DNA of 64,000 nucleotides from Amycolatopsis sp. NBRC 101858 (lineage in GTDB: Bacteria; Actinomycetota; Actinomycetes; Mycobacteriales; Pseudonocardiaceae), in the NCBI RefSeq assembly GCF_030269325.1, contig NZ_BSTD01000003.1:868001-932000 (forward strand). The letters are read 5' to 3'. Below are positions 43,090 through 51,297 of this stretch, in pieces (the first letter of the stretch is position 1; each line of letters begins with the position of its first letter). Below the pieces are notes generated by a model. It searched no databases. It was not told where the DNA came from and saw only the letters and a program-made list of their open reading frames with translations. The position numbers were made by a program, and so were the translations under genes.

Positions 43090-44033
43090 CAGTCGACCAG
43101 CGTCCGGCCGGTCAGGCGGAGGAACACGTCCTCCAGGGAACTGCGCCGCACCAGGCTCGACAACGGCCTCAGCCCGCGCGAGTGCGCGTGTTCCAGGGTG
43201 TCCTCGCCGTTGTCGCTGTAGAGCAGCACGCGGTCCGGCAGCACCTCCACGCGCTCGGCGAGCCCCTCGACCTGCTGCGCCGCCGCGACCTGCTGTCCGG
43301 TTGCGAACCGCAGTTCGACGACCTCCCGGGTCGAATACCGGCTGATCAGCTCCGAAGGCGAGCCCTCCGCGGCGATCCGGCCGTGGTCCATCACGACCAG
43401 GCGATCGCACAGCTGCTCGGCTTCGTCCATGTAGTGCGTCGTGACGATCAGCGTCGTGCCCTGCTCCTTGAGCCGGAACAGCCGGTCCCACAGCAGGTGG
43501 CGGGCCTGCGGGTCGAGACCCGTCGTCGGCTCGTCGAGCAGCAGCAGCTCCGGGTCGTTGACCAGGGACCGCGCGATCGTCAGCCGGCGTTTCATGCCGC
43601 CCGAGAGCGGGTCGACCTTGTCCTTCGCCCGATCGCCCAGCTGCGCGAACTCCAGCAGCTCGTCCGCCTTGCTCCGGGCCGCCGCCCGCGACAGCCCGAA
43701 GTAGCGGCCGTAGATCAGCAGGTTCTCCCGGACCGTCAGCTCGACGTCCAGGTTGTCGAGCTGCGGCACCACGCCGAGGCGCGCGCGGATCCGCGGCCCG
43801 GCCAGCTCCGGATCCAGCCCCAGCACGCGGAGGTCGCCGTCGGTGCGCGGGGACACGCACGCGATCATCCGCATGGTCGACGACTTGCCCGCGCCGTTCG
43901 GGCCGAGGAAGCCGAACGCCTCCCCGCGCCGCACCTCGACGTCGATCCCGCGCACGGCCTCGAACTCGCCGAAGCGCTTCACCAGTGCCTTGGCCTGCAC
44001 GAGCGCCGGTTCCCGGTCCTCCGATTCGTCCAC
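43089..44033 (-). CDS. ABC exporter ATP-binding protein (DrrA-like)
   Basis: From GTG 44033 the protein has 314 residues. Walker A is GPNGAGKSS, the signature LSGGMKRRL, Walker B LLLLDEPTTGLD and the switch His VTTHYMDEA. The C-terminal extension VVELRFATGQQV and SLEDVFLRLTGR are typical of the DrrA/NodI-type drug or oligosaccharide exporter ATPases. It is first in the three-gene operon. The substrate is unknown; no biosynthetic genes are adjacent. Confidence 0.93.
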   Translation of the reverse strand: MDESEDREPALVQAKALVKRFGEFEAVRGIDVEVRRGEAFGFLGPNGAGKSSTMRMIACVSPRTDGDLRVLGLDPELAGPRIRARLGVVPQLDNLDVELTVRENLLIYGRYFGLSRAAARSKADELLEFAQLGDRAKDKVDPLSGGMKRRLTIARSLVNDPELLLLDEPTTGLDPQARHLLWDRLFRLKEQGTTLIVTTHYMDEAEQLCDRLVVMDHGRIAAEGSPSELISRYSTREVVELRFATGQQVAAAQQVEGLAERVEVLPDRVLLYSDNGEDTLEHAHSRGLRPLSSLVRRSSLEDVFLRLTGRTLVD

Positions 44034-44062
44034 CCCCCGACCATACGAGCGGGCACCGACAA

Positions 44063-44076
44063 AAACCGAACGGTTT
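44063..44076 (-). terminator. Short hairpin overlapping the glycosidase stop codon
   Basis: AAACCG and CGGTTT flank an AA (44063-44076). On the minus strand this can fold as a 5-bp stem with a GTTC loop followed by TTGTC, a miniature intrinsic terminator overlapping the TAA. The ABC operon starts only 41 bp downstream, so read-through is possible. Confidence 0.4.
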
Positions 44077-47000
44077 AGCCGCGGACGGTCACGACCAGCG
44101 ACTGCGTCACCCCGTTGACCGTCACCGACAGCCGAGCGACGCCCGGTCGCACCGCCGTCAGCACACCGGTCGCGGGATCGAACGCAACGACGCCCCAGCC
44201 GACCGTCCAGTCCGCGCTCACCGGGTACGCCACCGGCACGTCCCGGGTGCCCTGCCGCACGGATGCGCGGACCACCGCGCGTTCGCCGCGGGCCAGCGAG
44301 GACGGACCAGAAACGGTCAGCGAGTCGACGTTCGGCCGCGTCTCGAAGCGCACCGGCTGCGCGCGGTCGGCCGGGTCGACCTGCAGCAGCGTCCAGCCGA
44401 CGAACCCGCCGTCGCCGGGCGCGGCCGCGGGTGCCTTGCCCGAGTTGCCGTTGACCAGGTACGGCACGCCGTCCACCCGGGACAGCGAGAACACGCCGGC
44501 GTGCGAAGCCACCGAGGCGGCCGGTTTGCCGGACGCCTGCTCGAACCCGGTCAGCCACTGCGTCAGCAGCGTCGCTTCCTTCCGGTCGCCGAGCTGGGAG
44601 TTCCCGGTCGGGCTCGGGTCCTTCACCGGGTGGTGCATCGCGACGACGACCCCGCGGATCGACCGGTCGGCCGCGGCGGAGTCGAGCGCCGAGCGCAGCA
44701 TCCGGACCTGGTCGAACCCGCCCGCCCGCAGCGAGCCGCGCGAGGAGTCCATCAGCACCAGCCGGATGCCGTGCACGTCGACGACCTGGTGCGGCACACC
44801 GAACGCGGCCTGGAAGTTGGCGAGGCCGTTGCCGCCCTCGGCTTCGTGGTTGCCCGGCACGTAGTACCAGGGCACCTTGCCGTCGAGCTCCTCGGTGATC
44901 ACCTGCCGGGCCAGCACGAAGTCGGGCGCCGTGCCGCGGTCGACGAAGTCGCCGTTGATCAGCACCAGGTCCGGTTTCGCCGCGACGGCTTCGCGCAGCG
45001 CGCGGCGGGCCTGCGCGACCAGCGGCCCGGCCGGGTCGTCCGCGGTGAACTGCGCGTCGCTGACGACCGCGACGCGCAGGCCGCCGGCCAGGGTGCCGTC
45101 GGTGACCAGCGCCGGGTCGTGCGGGGCCGGGTCGGCCGGCACGGTCGCCGTGGGCGCCACCTCGAAGGTCAGGTCGTCGAACACCAGGTGACCTTCGTAC
45201 TGCTGGTCCGGCACGTTCTCGACGGCGTAGAAGCGCGCCAGCCGCTGGCCGTCGGGCAGCCCGGCCGGGACCGCGGCGGTGACGTACCGCCAGCCCGTCC
45301 AGTCGACGCTGAGCGAAAGGTCCACAATGGACGCGACGTTCGCCGCGTCGCGCAGCTCCGCCCGCAGCCACGCGCCCTTGCCGTCGCCGTTCACCCACAG
45401 CCCGATCTTCTGGGTGCCCGCCGGCACCGGCAAAGCAGCGGACGGCGTCACGTACGCGGCCCGCGTCGCGGTCGTGCCGGTGAGCCGGTAGTCCAGCGCG
45501 AGACCGGCACCGCCGTCCCGCCCGGGCGCCGCGGACAGCGCCGCGCCGACGACCGCCGGGAACACCGTGGCCGTCCAGCCCGCCGGCCCGTCCAGCGGCG
45601 ACGCGACCTGCGGCACGGTCCCCACCGAGGCGGCCAGGTGCGTGGTGAGGCCCGCCGCGGTCGCGGTGATCGCGGTGGCGCCGGACGCGGTCAGCGCGGT
45701 CACCGCGTACCCGTCCCCCGACGGCTCGACCCGCACGACGGAGTGGTCGTAGTCGAGCTTGACGTCGTCGGCTTCCAGCCAGGTGCCGTAGCCGTCGGCG
45801 TCGTAGCCGTAGACCTTGAAGGTGCTCTTCGCGCCGGCGCCGGACAGCGCGACTTGCTCGGTGCTCGTGCCGAGCCGGACCGGCTTGCCCAGCACCGAAA
45901 GCGTCGTCTTCCCGGACGCGCGACCGGCGCGCGCGACGACGTCGACGCCGCCCGCGCCGTGGCCGGTGACGACCCCGCGGGTCACCGTCGCCCGCCGGGG
46001 GTCGGACGTGCTCCAGCGCGGGTCGGCGGCCACCGCGGCGCCGGTCTCGTCGTGGCCGTCGGCGACCAGGTGCCGGGACAGGCCGGTCAGCACGCGGTTC
46101 GCGTCGCCGGTGGCCACGGCGGGCACCGGCGAGAACGCCCTGAGCTTGCCGCTGCCCGGCACGGTCGCGAAGCCGATCCCGTTGGGCACCAGGCGTTCCC
46201 CGCCGTCGGACGGCGCGTTCCGGACACTCGGCGCGGCTTCGCCTTCGTTGCGCGCCAGGAGCGTCGAGGAGCCGCCACCGTCGAGGTTGATCGCGTCGTC
46301 GGCGCCGAGGCTCTTCATGTGCCGCGCCAGTTCCAGCTCGGTCATGCCGCGGCTGTCGGCCTGTCGTCCGTCCACTGTGGCCAGCCACAGCCGCTTGCCG
46401 TCGGCGGAGAAGCCGACCGCCGTCCGCGGGTGCATGGCCACGTCGTCGACCGGCTGCACGACGCCGTCGCGGAGCAGGACTTCGTTGCCGCCCACGGCGA
46501 CCGCGATCTTCCCGGCGTCCGAGCGCGGCACGTACGCGACGCCGACCGGGTCGCCCGGCTTGAGCGCCGCGAGGGCGTCCGCGCCGGCTTCGCGGGCCAG
46601 CAGCAGCGTGGTGCCGGCCGCGATGGGACCGGCCGCGGGCTGCTCGCGCACGGCGGTGACGACGCCGTCGCGGAGCTCGACCTCGCGCACCCTCGACGCC
46701 CCGGCCACCGAGGTCGCGCGGCCCGACGCGCCCCACAACGGCGTGTAGACGCCGATCGCGTCCCGGTCGAGGACCGGGCTGTTGAAGTTCGTGACCTTCG
46801 CCGTGCCGCCGGGCAGCGTCACGGTGGCTTCGAGGAAGACCGAAGCCAGCTGCGCCTTGCCTTCGTCGGTGATCGACGCGGTGAGGTTGTGGCCGGCGGC
46901 GGGCGCGGTCTGCAGCTGCCCGTGGTCGATGCCGACGCCGATCGGCGCGCCGGTGGCGGTGATGTCGAAGAAGTCGCCGTTCACGCCGGCGACCGCGCCG

Positions 47001-47374
47001 GTGCGCGCGACCTGCTGCGAAAGCGACGTGCGCGCGGACACCGTGCCGGGGCTCAGGTACGTCGGCTTCAGGACCTTGCTGCCCAGGTCGACGGCGAGGG
47101 TGTCGCCGCGGATCCAGCCCGCCGGGTCGAACCGGTCGAACTGGGTGAGGTTCAGGCCGGGCGCGACCTCGGTGGTCGCGCTGCCGGTGACGAGCCCGTC
47201 GTCGGGGTCCGCGGCGGCGAAGGCGGCCGGGCCCTGGTGGTCCGACGACGCGGCGGGCGCGGCCTCGACCGGCGGTGTGCCGAGCGGCGCCCGGAGCGGG
47301 TCCGCGTGGGCGGGAACGGCGAACGCCGTCGCGACCAGGGCGACGAACGGCAGCAGAATGCGTGACTTCTTCAC
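44075..47374 (-). CDS. Secreted phosphodiester glycosidase and metallophosphoesterase fusion
   Basis: This is a 1099-residue exported protein with a Sec signal (about 1-24, AVPAHA-DP). Residues about 85-395 form a NAGPA-type phosphodiester glycosidase domain, with AGVNGDFFDITATGAPIG and NLDGGGSSTLLA (Asn363-Leu-Asp). Ig-like or beta-sandwich segments follow (about 400-740). A calcineurin-type metallophosphoesterase lies at about 765-1000: VAVVSDAQF, LINGDFVDRG, YYVPGNHEAEGG, VVAMHHPVKDP. A final Ig-like domain is at about 1015-1099. The two enzymes could uncap GlcNAc-phosphodiesters and then remove the phosphate. A DasR-like site lies 93 bp upstream. Confidence 0.9.
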   Translation of the reverse strand: MKKSRILLPFVALVATAFAVPAHADPLRAPLGTPPVEAAPAASSDHQGPAAFAAADPDDGLVTGSATTEVAPGLNLTQFDRFDPAGWIRGDTLAVDLGSKVLKPTYLSPGTVSARTSLSQQVARTGAVAGVNGDFFDITATGAPIGVGIDHGQLQTAPAAGHNLTASITDEGKAQLASVFLEATVTLPGGTAKVTNFNSPVLDRDAIGVYTPLWGASGRATSVAGASRVREVELRDGVVTAVREQPAAGPIAAGTTLLLAREAGADALAALKPGDPVGVAYVPRSDAGKIAVAVGGNEVLLRDGVVQPVDDVAMHPRTAVGFSADGKRLWLATVDGRQADSRGMTELELARHMKSLGADDAINLDGGGSSTLLARNEGEAAPSVRNAPSDGGERLVPNGIGFATVPGSGKLRAFSPVPAVATGDANRVLTGLSRHLVADGHDETGAAVAADPRWSTSDPRRATVTRGVVTGHGAGGVDVVARAGRASGKTTLSVLGKPVRLGTSTEQVALSGAGAKSTFKVYGYDADGYGTWLEADDVKLDYDHSVVRVEPSGDGYAVTALTASGATAITATAAGLTTHLAASVGTVPQVASPLDGPAGWTATVFPAVVGAALSAAPGRDGGAGLALDYRLTGTTATRAAYVTPSAALPVPAGTQKIGLWVNGDGKGAWLRAELRDAANVASIVDLSLSVDWTGWRYVTAAVPAGLPDGQRLARFYAVENVPDQQYEGHLVFDDLTFEVAPTATVPADPAPHDPALVTDGTLAGGLRVAVVSDAQFTADDPAGPLVAQARRALREAVAAKPDLVLINGDFVDRGTAPDFVLARQVITEELDGKVPWYYVPGNHEAEGGNGLANFQAAFGVPHQVVDVHGIRLVLMDSSRGSLRAGGFDQVRMLRSALDSAAADRSIRGVVVAMHHPVKDPSPTGNSQLGDRKEATLLTQWLTGFEQASGKPAASVASHAGVFSLSRVDGVPYLVNGNSGKAPAAAPGDGGFVGWTLLQVDPADRAQPVRFETRPNVDSLTVSGPSSLARGERAVVRASVRQGTRDVPVAYPVSADWTVGWGVVAFDPATGVLTAVRPGVARLSVTVNGVTQSLVVTVRG

Positions 47375-47466
47375 CGGGTACCCCAGTATCGAGTGAGAGA
47401 GTGAGCCGGACCAGCACAGCGCAGTGGCACGGCCGGGGGAAGACTTCCCGGTGAACGCCGCCTGAA

Positions 47467-47478
47467 TGGTCTAGAACA
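47467..47478. promoter_or_regulatory. DasR-like operator upstream of the glycosidase/phosphatase gene
   Basis: TGGTCTAGAACA differs at one position from the 12-bp DasR core TGGTCTAGACCA found at 7895-7906. It lies 93 bp upstream of the start of a gene whose first domain is of the N-acetylglucosamine-phosphodiester glycosidase family, a sensible DasR target. It also sits just beyond the 3' end of the maleylpyruvate isomerase-type gene. Confidence 0.55.
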
Positions 47479-47487
47479 GCTACCGGG

Positions 47488-48207
47488 TCAGGCGGTGAAA
47501 GGAGCTTTGAGGAGCTGATCGGCGACCGCCGTGTCACCGCTGACACTCGGCGGGGTCGCCGTTCGCTTCCACAGGTGCAGCAGGAGGTCCCGGGCCGTCG
47601 CCTCGGCGGTCGCGGCGGGTTCGGTCGCCGGGCCGAGCGCGGGCGGTTGCCCCGGGTGCAGCGTCCAGGCGTCGCCGGTGTCGGTGGTGCGCAACGCGAG
47701 CGGCGCGGCCAGCGACGGCGCGGGGTGCCAGCGCGTGACGCGCGGGAGCCAAGCGGTGAGGACCTCGTCGACGCCGTCCGCGGCGACAGCCGGGTCGAGC
47801 ACGTGCCCGCTCCCCGAGTCGGCGAGGTGGACGGCGGTTTCGTGCACCTGGCGGCGGAACCAGAACGCCTTGGTCTTCTCGGTACCGCCGAAGTGCCAGC
47901 ACCGGTCTTCGGGGGTGGCCCGCTCGAGGGCGTCGAGGAGCAGTCCGGCGCTTTCGGCGTACCAGGACGCGAGGTCGGTGCCGGGACCCGCTTCGAAGTC
48001 CTGGGACTGCGGTTCCCCGGTGGTGACGACGGTGGCCGCCCAGCGGTGCACGTTCCCGAGGTGCGTGCCGAGGTCGGCCAGCGTCCAGCCGGCGCAGTCC
48101 GGCACCGGCGCGGCCGGGTCACCGGTGCGCAGGGCGTCGGCGAACTCGCCGGTCAGCTCCCGCAGCACGGGGAGGTAGTCGCGGGCCGGGAACGGCATCG
48201 TCGTCAC
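47488..48207 (-). CDS. Maleylpyruvate isomerase-family mycothiol-dependent protein
   Basis: The 239-residue protein has the DinB/MDMPI fold: N-terminal YLPVLRELTGEFADAL, CAGWTLADLGTHLGNVHRW with a metal-binding His, FWFRRQVHETAVHLADS with a second His and Glu, and a C-terminal SCP2-like domain (LLLHLWKRTATP). Family members use mycothiol as cofactor or transfer acceptor in actinobacteria. GTG 48207 has GGAG upstream. It starts 17 bp past the ndk terminator, so it needs its own promoter within or beyond that hairpin, or read-through from ndk. Confidence 0.88.
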   Translation of the reverse strand: MTTMPFPARDYLPVLRELTGEFADALRTGDPAAPVPDCAGWTLADLGTHLGNVHRWAATVVTTGEPQSQDFEAGPGTDLASWYAESAGLLLDALERATPEDRCWHFGGTEKTKAFWFRRQVHETAVHLADSGSGHVLDPAVAADGVDEVLTAWLPRVTRWHPAPSLAAPLALRTTDTGDAWTLHPGQPPALGPATEPAATAEATARDLLLHLWKRTATPPSVSGDTAVADQLLKAPFTA

Positions 48208-48224
48208 GGGTGCTCCTGGGGAGA

Positions 48225-48254
48225 ACCGGGGCCACGCGCGGGCGTGGCCCCGGT
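48225..48254 (-). terminator. Terminator of ndk
   Basis: A perfect 13-bp stem (48225-48237 with 48242-48254) with a GCGG tetraloop, 5 bp after the ndk stop on the minus strand. No U-tract is visible. Confidence 0.75.
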
Positions 48255-48259
48255 GCCGA

Positions 48260-48670
48260 TCACAGGTCGGGGAACCAGAGCTTCAGCTCGCGCTCGGCCG
48301 ACTCCGGCGAGTCCGAGCCGTGGACCAGGTTGTACTGGGTCTCCAGCGCGAAGTCGCCGCGGATGGTGCCCGGGGTGGCCTTCTCGACCGGGTCGGTGCC
48401 GCCGGCCAGCTGGCGGAACGCAGCGATGGCGCGCGGGCCTTCGACGGCGAGCGCGACCAGCGGGCCCGAGGTGATGAACTCCAGCAGGTCGCCGAAGAAC
48501 GCACGCTCCTTGTGCTCGGCGTAGTGCTCCTCGGCCAGTGCCTGCGGAACGGTCCGCAGCTCAAGGGCGGCGAGCTTCAGGCCCTTGCGCTCGATCCGCG
48601 AGACGACCTCGCCGACGAGGCCGCGCGCGACGCCATCGGGCTTGACGAGGACCAGCGTGCGTTCAGTCAC
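48260..48670 (-). CDS. ndk: Nucleoside diphosphate kinase
   Basis: From GTG 48670 (AAGGAG 10 nt upstream) the enzyme has 136 residues, the normal length. TERTLVLVKPDGVARGLVGEVVSRIE, the active-site LVHGSDSPESAERE with the phosphorylated His, and PGTIRGDFAL are diagnostic. It balances NTP pools by phosphate transfer through phosphohistidine. In mycobacteria ndk adjoins the DUF4233 gene and folC; here about 5 kb of other genes intervene. Confidence 0.97.
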   Translation of the reverse strand: MTERTLVLVKPDGVARGLVGEVVSRIERKGLKLAALELRTVPQALAEEHYAEHKERAFFGDLLEFITSGPLVALAVEGPRAIAAFRQLAGGTDPVEKATPGTIRGDFALETQYNLVHGSDSPESAERELKLWFPDL

Positions 48671-48762
48671 GACGGTGTTTCTCCTTGGTACGGGTGCGTG
48701 TCGGTGCGCGTGAGCGTAGCCGACCCCACCGGACGTCCCCCGAGCCGACCGGGCGGAACGGG

Positions 48763-49518
48763 CTACGCGGCCCGCTTCCACACCTCGACGTCGAGGACGA
48801 CGTAGTCCTTCGCGACGACGCCCTCGAACGACCGGTCGTTGATGCGCATCCAGCCGGTGTCACCGCCCGAAGTGGCGAAGCAGTACTGAGCACCATCGGA
48901 GACGTAGAACAGCGACGGTTTCTCCTGCTCCTTCAGCGCGTGGGCGCAGCGCGCCTGGGCATCCTTGGCCGGGCCGTCGTCGGCGTACAGGTCACCGCCG
49001 TTCGCGAGCACGGTCGGCGACGCGACCGGGTCGTATTTCTTCAGGAACAGGTCCACGTCCCCGTTGGGACCGGTGACCTCCGTGCCTTCGGCCTGGTTCC
49101 GGTCCAGGTCGACGCCCGTGCCGTAGGTCAGCCGCACCTGACCGGTGAACGAGGCCGCCGCAGGGGTGTCGGCCGCGGTCGGGCGCCCGGTCGCCGAGGT
49201 GCCGGAGGACGGCGTTCCGCCGATGGGGGTGACCGGGCTTCCCGCCGAGGCCGGAGCTTCGGTCTCCGTGCCGAGGCGGTACCCGAACACGCCCGCGCCG
49301 ATCAGGGCGACCGCGAGCCCGACGGCCGCGGCGCGGCCGAGCGGCTTGCCCCACGACATGAGGACGAGGGACGAGCCGGCCAGCGCGCCGAGCAGCCCGG
49401 CCGTCAGCACGATTCCCTTGCCGCCACCGAGCAGGAGCCCCGCCACCCCCGCGACGTCGGCCACGACCCCGAAGCCCTGGGGCAGGAGGCTCGCCTTGGA
49501 CTTCTCGGCGGTCGTCAA
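48763..49518 (-). CDS. Membrane protein of unknown function
   Basis: A TTG at 49518 with GGAG 6 nt upstream gives 251 residues; a GTG at 49560 would add 14 but has no ribosome-binding site. Three hydrophobic helices cover about 15-90 (VVADVAGVAGLLLGGGKGIVLTAGLLGAL and neighbours), then a Thr/Ser/Pro linker and an extracytoplasmic domain (about 120-251) with two cysteines, AEGTEVTGPNGDVDLFLKKYDPV and GGDTGWMRINDRSFEGVVAKDYVVLDVEVW. No family is recognised. It is not obviously linked to ndk or the phosphatase. Confidence 0.75.
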   Translation of the reverse strand: MTTAEKSKASLLPQGFGVVADVAGVAGLLLGGGKGIVLTAGLLGALAGSSLVLMSWGKPLGRAAAVGLAVALIGAGVFGYRLGTETEAPASAGSPVTPIGGTPSSGTSATGRPTAADTPAAASFTGQVRLTYGTGVDLDRNQAEGTEVTGPNGDVDLFLKKYDPVASPTVLANGGDLYADDGPAKDAQARCAHALKEQEKPSLFYVSDGAQYCFATSGGDTGWMRINDRSFEGVVAKDYVVLDVEVWKRAA

Positions 49519-49626
49519 GGAAAGCTCCGATCCCGGTGCGTGCGCGGTCCGTCGTGACACCGCGGAAAGACGCCACCCGGCCGCCGCGCGTTACGAGCGG
49601 GGGCCGGGTGGATCGGCGAGCGGACG

Positions 49627-51174
49627 TCAGCGGCCCTGCGGGTGGAGCTTCTTCGACCAGAGCGACGCCCCGGTGGCATCCCGCAGATCCACCGTGAGGG
49701 TACCGCTCCCGCCGTCGATGTTCAGCTCGCCGAAGTGCTGGAAGCCGTCGATCGGGGCCGTGTTCGCGACCGGCGGGGCGTGCACGAACACCGCCTCCGG
49801 GCCGAACGTCGGGTCCAGCGCGTTCGGGCCGAACGCGCCCGCGTTCAGCGGCCCGGACACGAACTCCCAGAACGGGTCGAAGTCCTGGAAGGCCGCGCGG
49901 TCCGGCGAATAGTGGTGCGCCGCCGTGTAGTGGACGTCCGCGGTCAGCCAGACCACGTTGCGGACGCGGCGGCGCTGGATCTCCCGCAGCACCCACGCCA
50001 GCTCCGTCTCGCGCCCGCCCGGCGCGCCCGGCCGGTTGTTCGCCACCGCTTCGATGTCCGTGCCGTCCGGGACGACCAGGCCCAGCGGCATGTCCGCCTG
50101 GACGATCTTCCACGTCGCCGTGCTGCGGCCGAGCGCGTCGGCCAGCCAGCGGGCCTGCCGGTCGCCGAGGATGTAGCCCGGCTTCGTCTGGTCGGCCGTG
50201 TTCGCGTTGCGGTAGGTCCGCATGTCCAGCACGAAGATCTCGGCGCGCGAGCCGTATTCGAAGCTGCGGTAGACGCGGCCGTCGACGGCCTGGCGCGAGT
50301 CGATCGGGTGCCACTCGTGGAACGCCTGGTACGCCCGCGGCGCGAGCACGTCGACGCGCTTCTCCGTGTAGGCCGGGAGGTCGAGGATCTCGCCCGGGTA
50401 CCAGTTGTTCAGGACCTCGTGGTCGTCCCACTGGGCGTAGACAGGCACCTGCGCGGCGAAGTGCTTGAAATGGGTGTCGAGGCGGTTGTACGCGTGCTGG
50501 CCGCGGTACTCGTCGAGGGTCTCGGCGACCTTCGACTTCTCCGCCGTGACGACGTTGCGCCACGTGCGGCCGCCGGGCAGCGAGACCGTCTCCGTCAGCG
50601 GGCCGTCGGCGTACACCGTGTCGCCGCTGTGCAGGAAGAGGTCGGGCCGGCGGGCCGCCATCGCCGAGAAGATCGTCATGCCGCCCAGGTCCGGGTTGAT
50701 CCCCCAGTTCTGCCCGACGACGTCGCCCGACCACAGGATCCGGGTGTCGCGGCGGCCCACCGGCGCGGTGGCGAACCGGCCGGTCAGCGGCTCGCTCTTC
50801 GCGCGCCCGTCGAGGGACTCCGCCGTGACGCGGTAGTGGTATTCGGTGCCCGGCGCGAGACCGGCGACGCGGACCTGCCCGGTCCCGCCGGTCGCGGGGC
50901 CGGCGAGCGGGCCGGGCACCCGTCGGGCGTGCCGGAACGAGGGATCGCGCGCGATCTCCACGACCAGCCGCGACGGCCGATCGGCGCGCGACCAGACGAT
51001 CGCCGAGCCGGGCGTGACGTCGCCGGACTCGACGCCGTGGGTGAGCACCGGCCGATCACCGCGCAGCAGCGGGGTCGCGGCGAAGGCCGTCGAAGGCAGG
51101 ACGAGCGTGGCGGCGGCGCCGGTGAGACCGGCCTTGAGCAGCGTGCGGCGGGAGTGGTGGGTCGGTTCGGTCAT
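49627..51174 (-). CDS. Tat-exported PhoD-family alkaline phosphatase/phosphodiesterase
   Basis: The 515-residue protein has a Tat signal, SRRTLLKAGLTGAAATLVLPSTAFA. A fibronectin-like PhoD N-domain (RPVLTHGVESGDVTPGSAIVWSRA) precedes the metallophosphatase domain, with HSGDTVYADG, AQWDDHEVLNNW, ADMPLGLVVPDG and VVWLTADVHYTAAH as metal and active-site blocks. PhoD enzymes use Ca2+ and Fe3+ and release phosphate from mono- and diesters such as teichoic acids outside the cell. ATG 51174 is divergent from the acylase gene. Confidence 0.94.
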   Translation of the reverse strand: MTEPTHHSRRTLLKAGLTGAAATLVLPSTAFAATPLLRGDRPVLTHGVESGDVTPGSAIVWSRADRPSRLVVEIARDPSFRHARRVPGPLAGPATGGTGQVRVAGLAPGTEYHYRVTAESLDGRAKSEPLTGRFATAPVGRRDTRILWSGDVVGQNWGINPDLGGMTIFSAMAARRPDLFLHSGDTVYADGPLTETVSLPGGRTWRNVVTAEKSKVAETLDEYRGQHAYNRLDTHFKHFAAQVPVYAQWDDHEVLNNWYPGEILDLPAYTEKRVDVLAPRAYQAFHEWHPIDSRQAVDGRVYRSFEYGSRAEIFVLDMRTYRNANTADQTKPGYILGDRQARWLADALGRSTATWKIVQADMPLGLVVPDGTDIEAVANNRPGAPGGRETELAWVLREIQRRRVRNVVWLTADVHYTAAHHYSPDRAAFQDFDPFWEFVSGPLNAGAFGPNALDPTFGPEAVFVHAPPVANTAPIDGFQHFGELNIDGGSGTLTVDLRDATGASLWSKKLHPQGR

Positions 51175-51297
51175 GCGCGGTTTCTATCCCGCCGCGGCCA
51201 ACGCCGGATTGCGCGCGGGTGAACGAATCCCCGGGTTTTCCCCCATGTCCGCGCGTCGTCCCCGTCGGTAGCGTGGCGATCACGACAAGGGGGTCAG

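Noticed and set aside
41453..44033. Secondary-metabolite cluster around the DrrAB-like exporter
   Set aside because: No polyketide, peptide or terpene synthase or tailoring set is adjacent; neighbours are a protease and a glycosidase.
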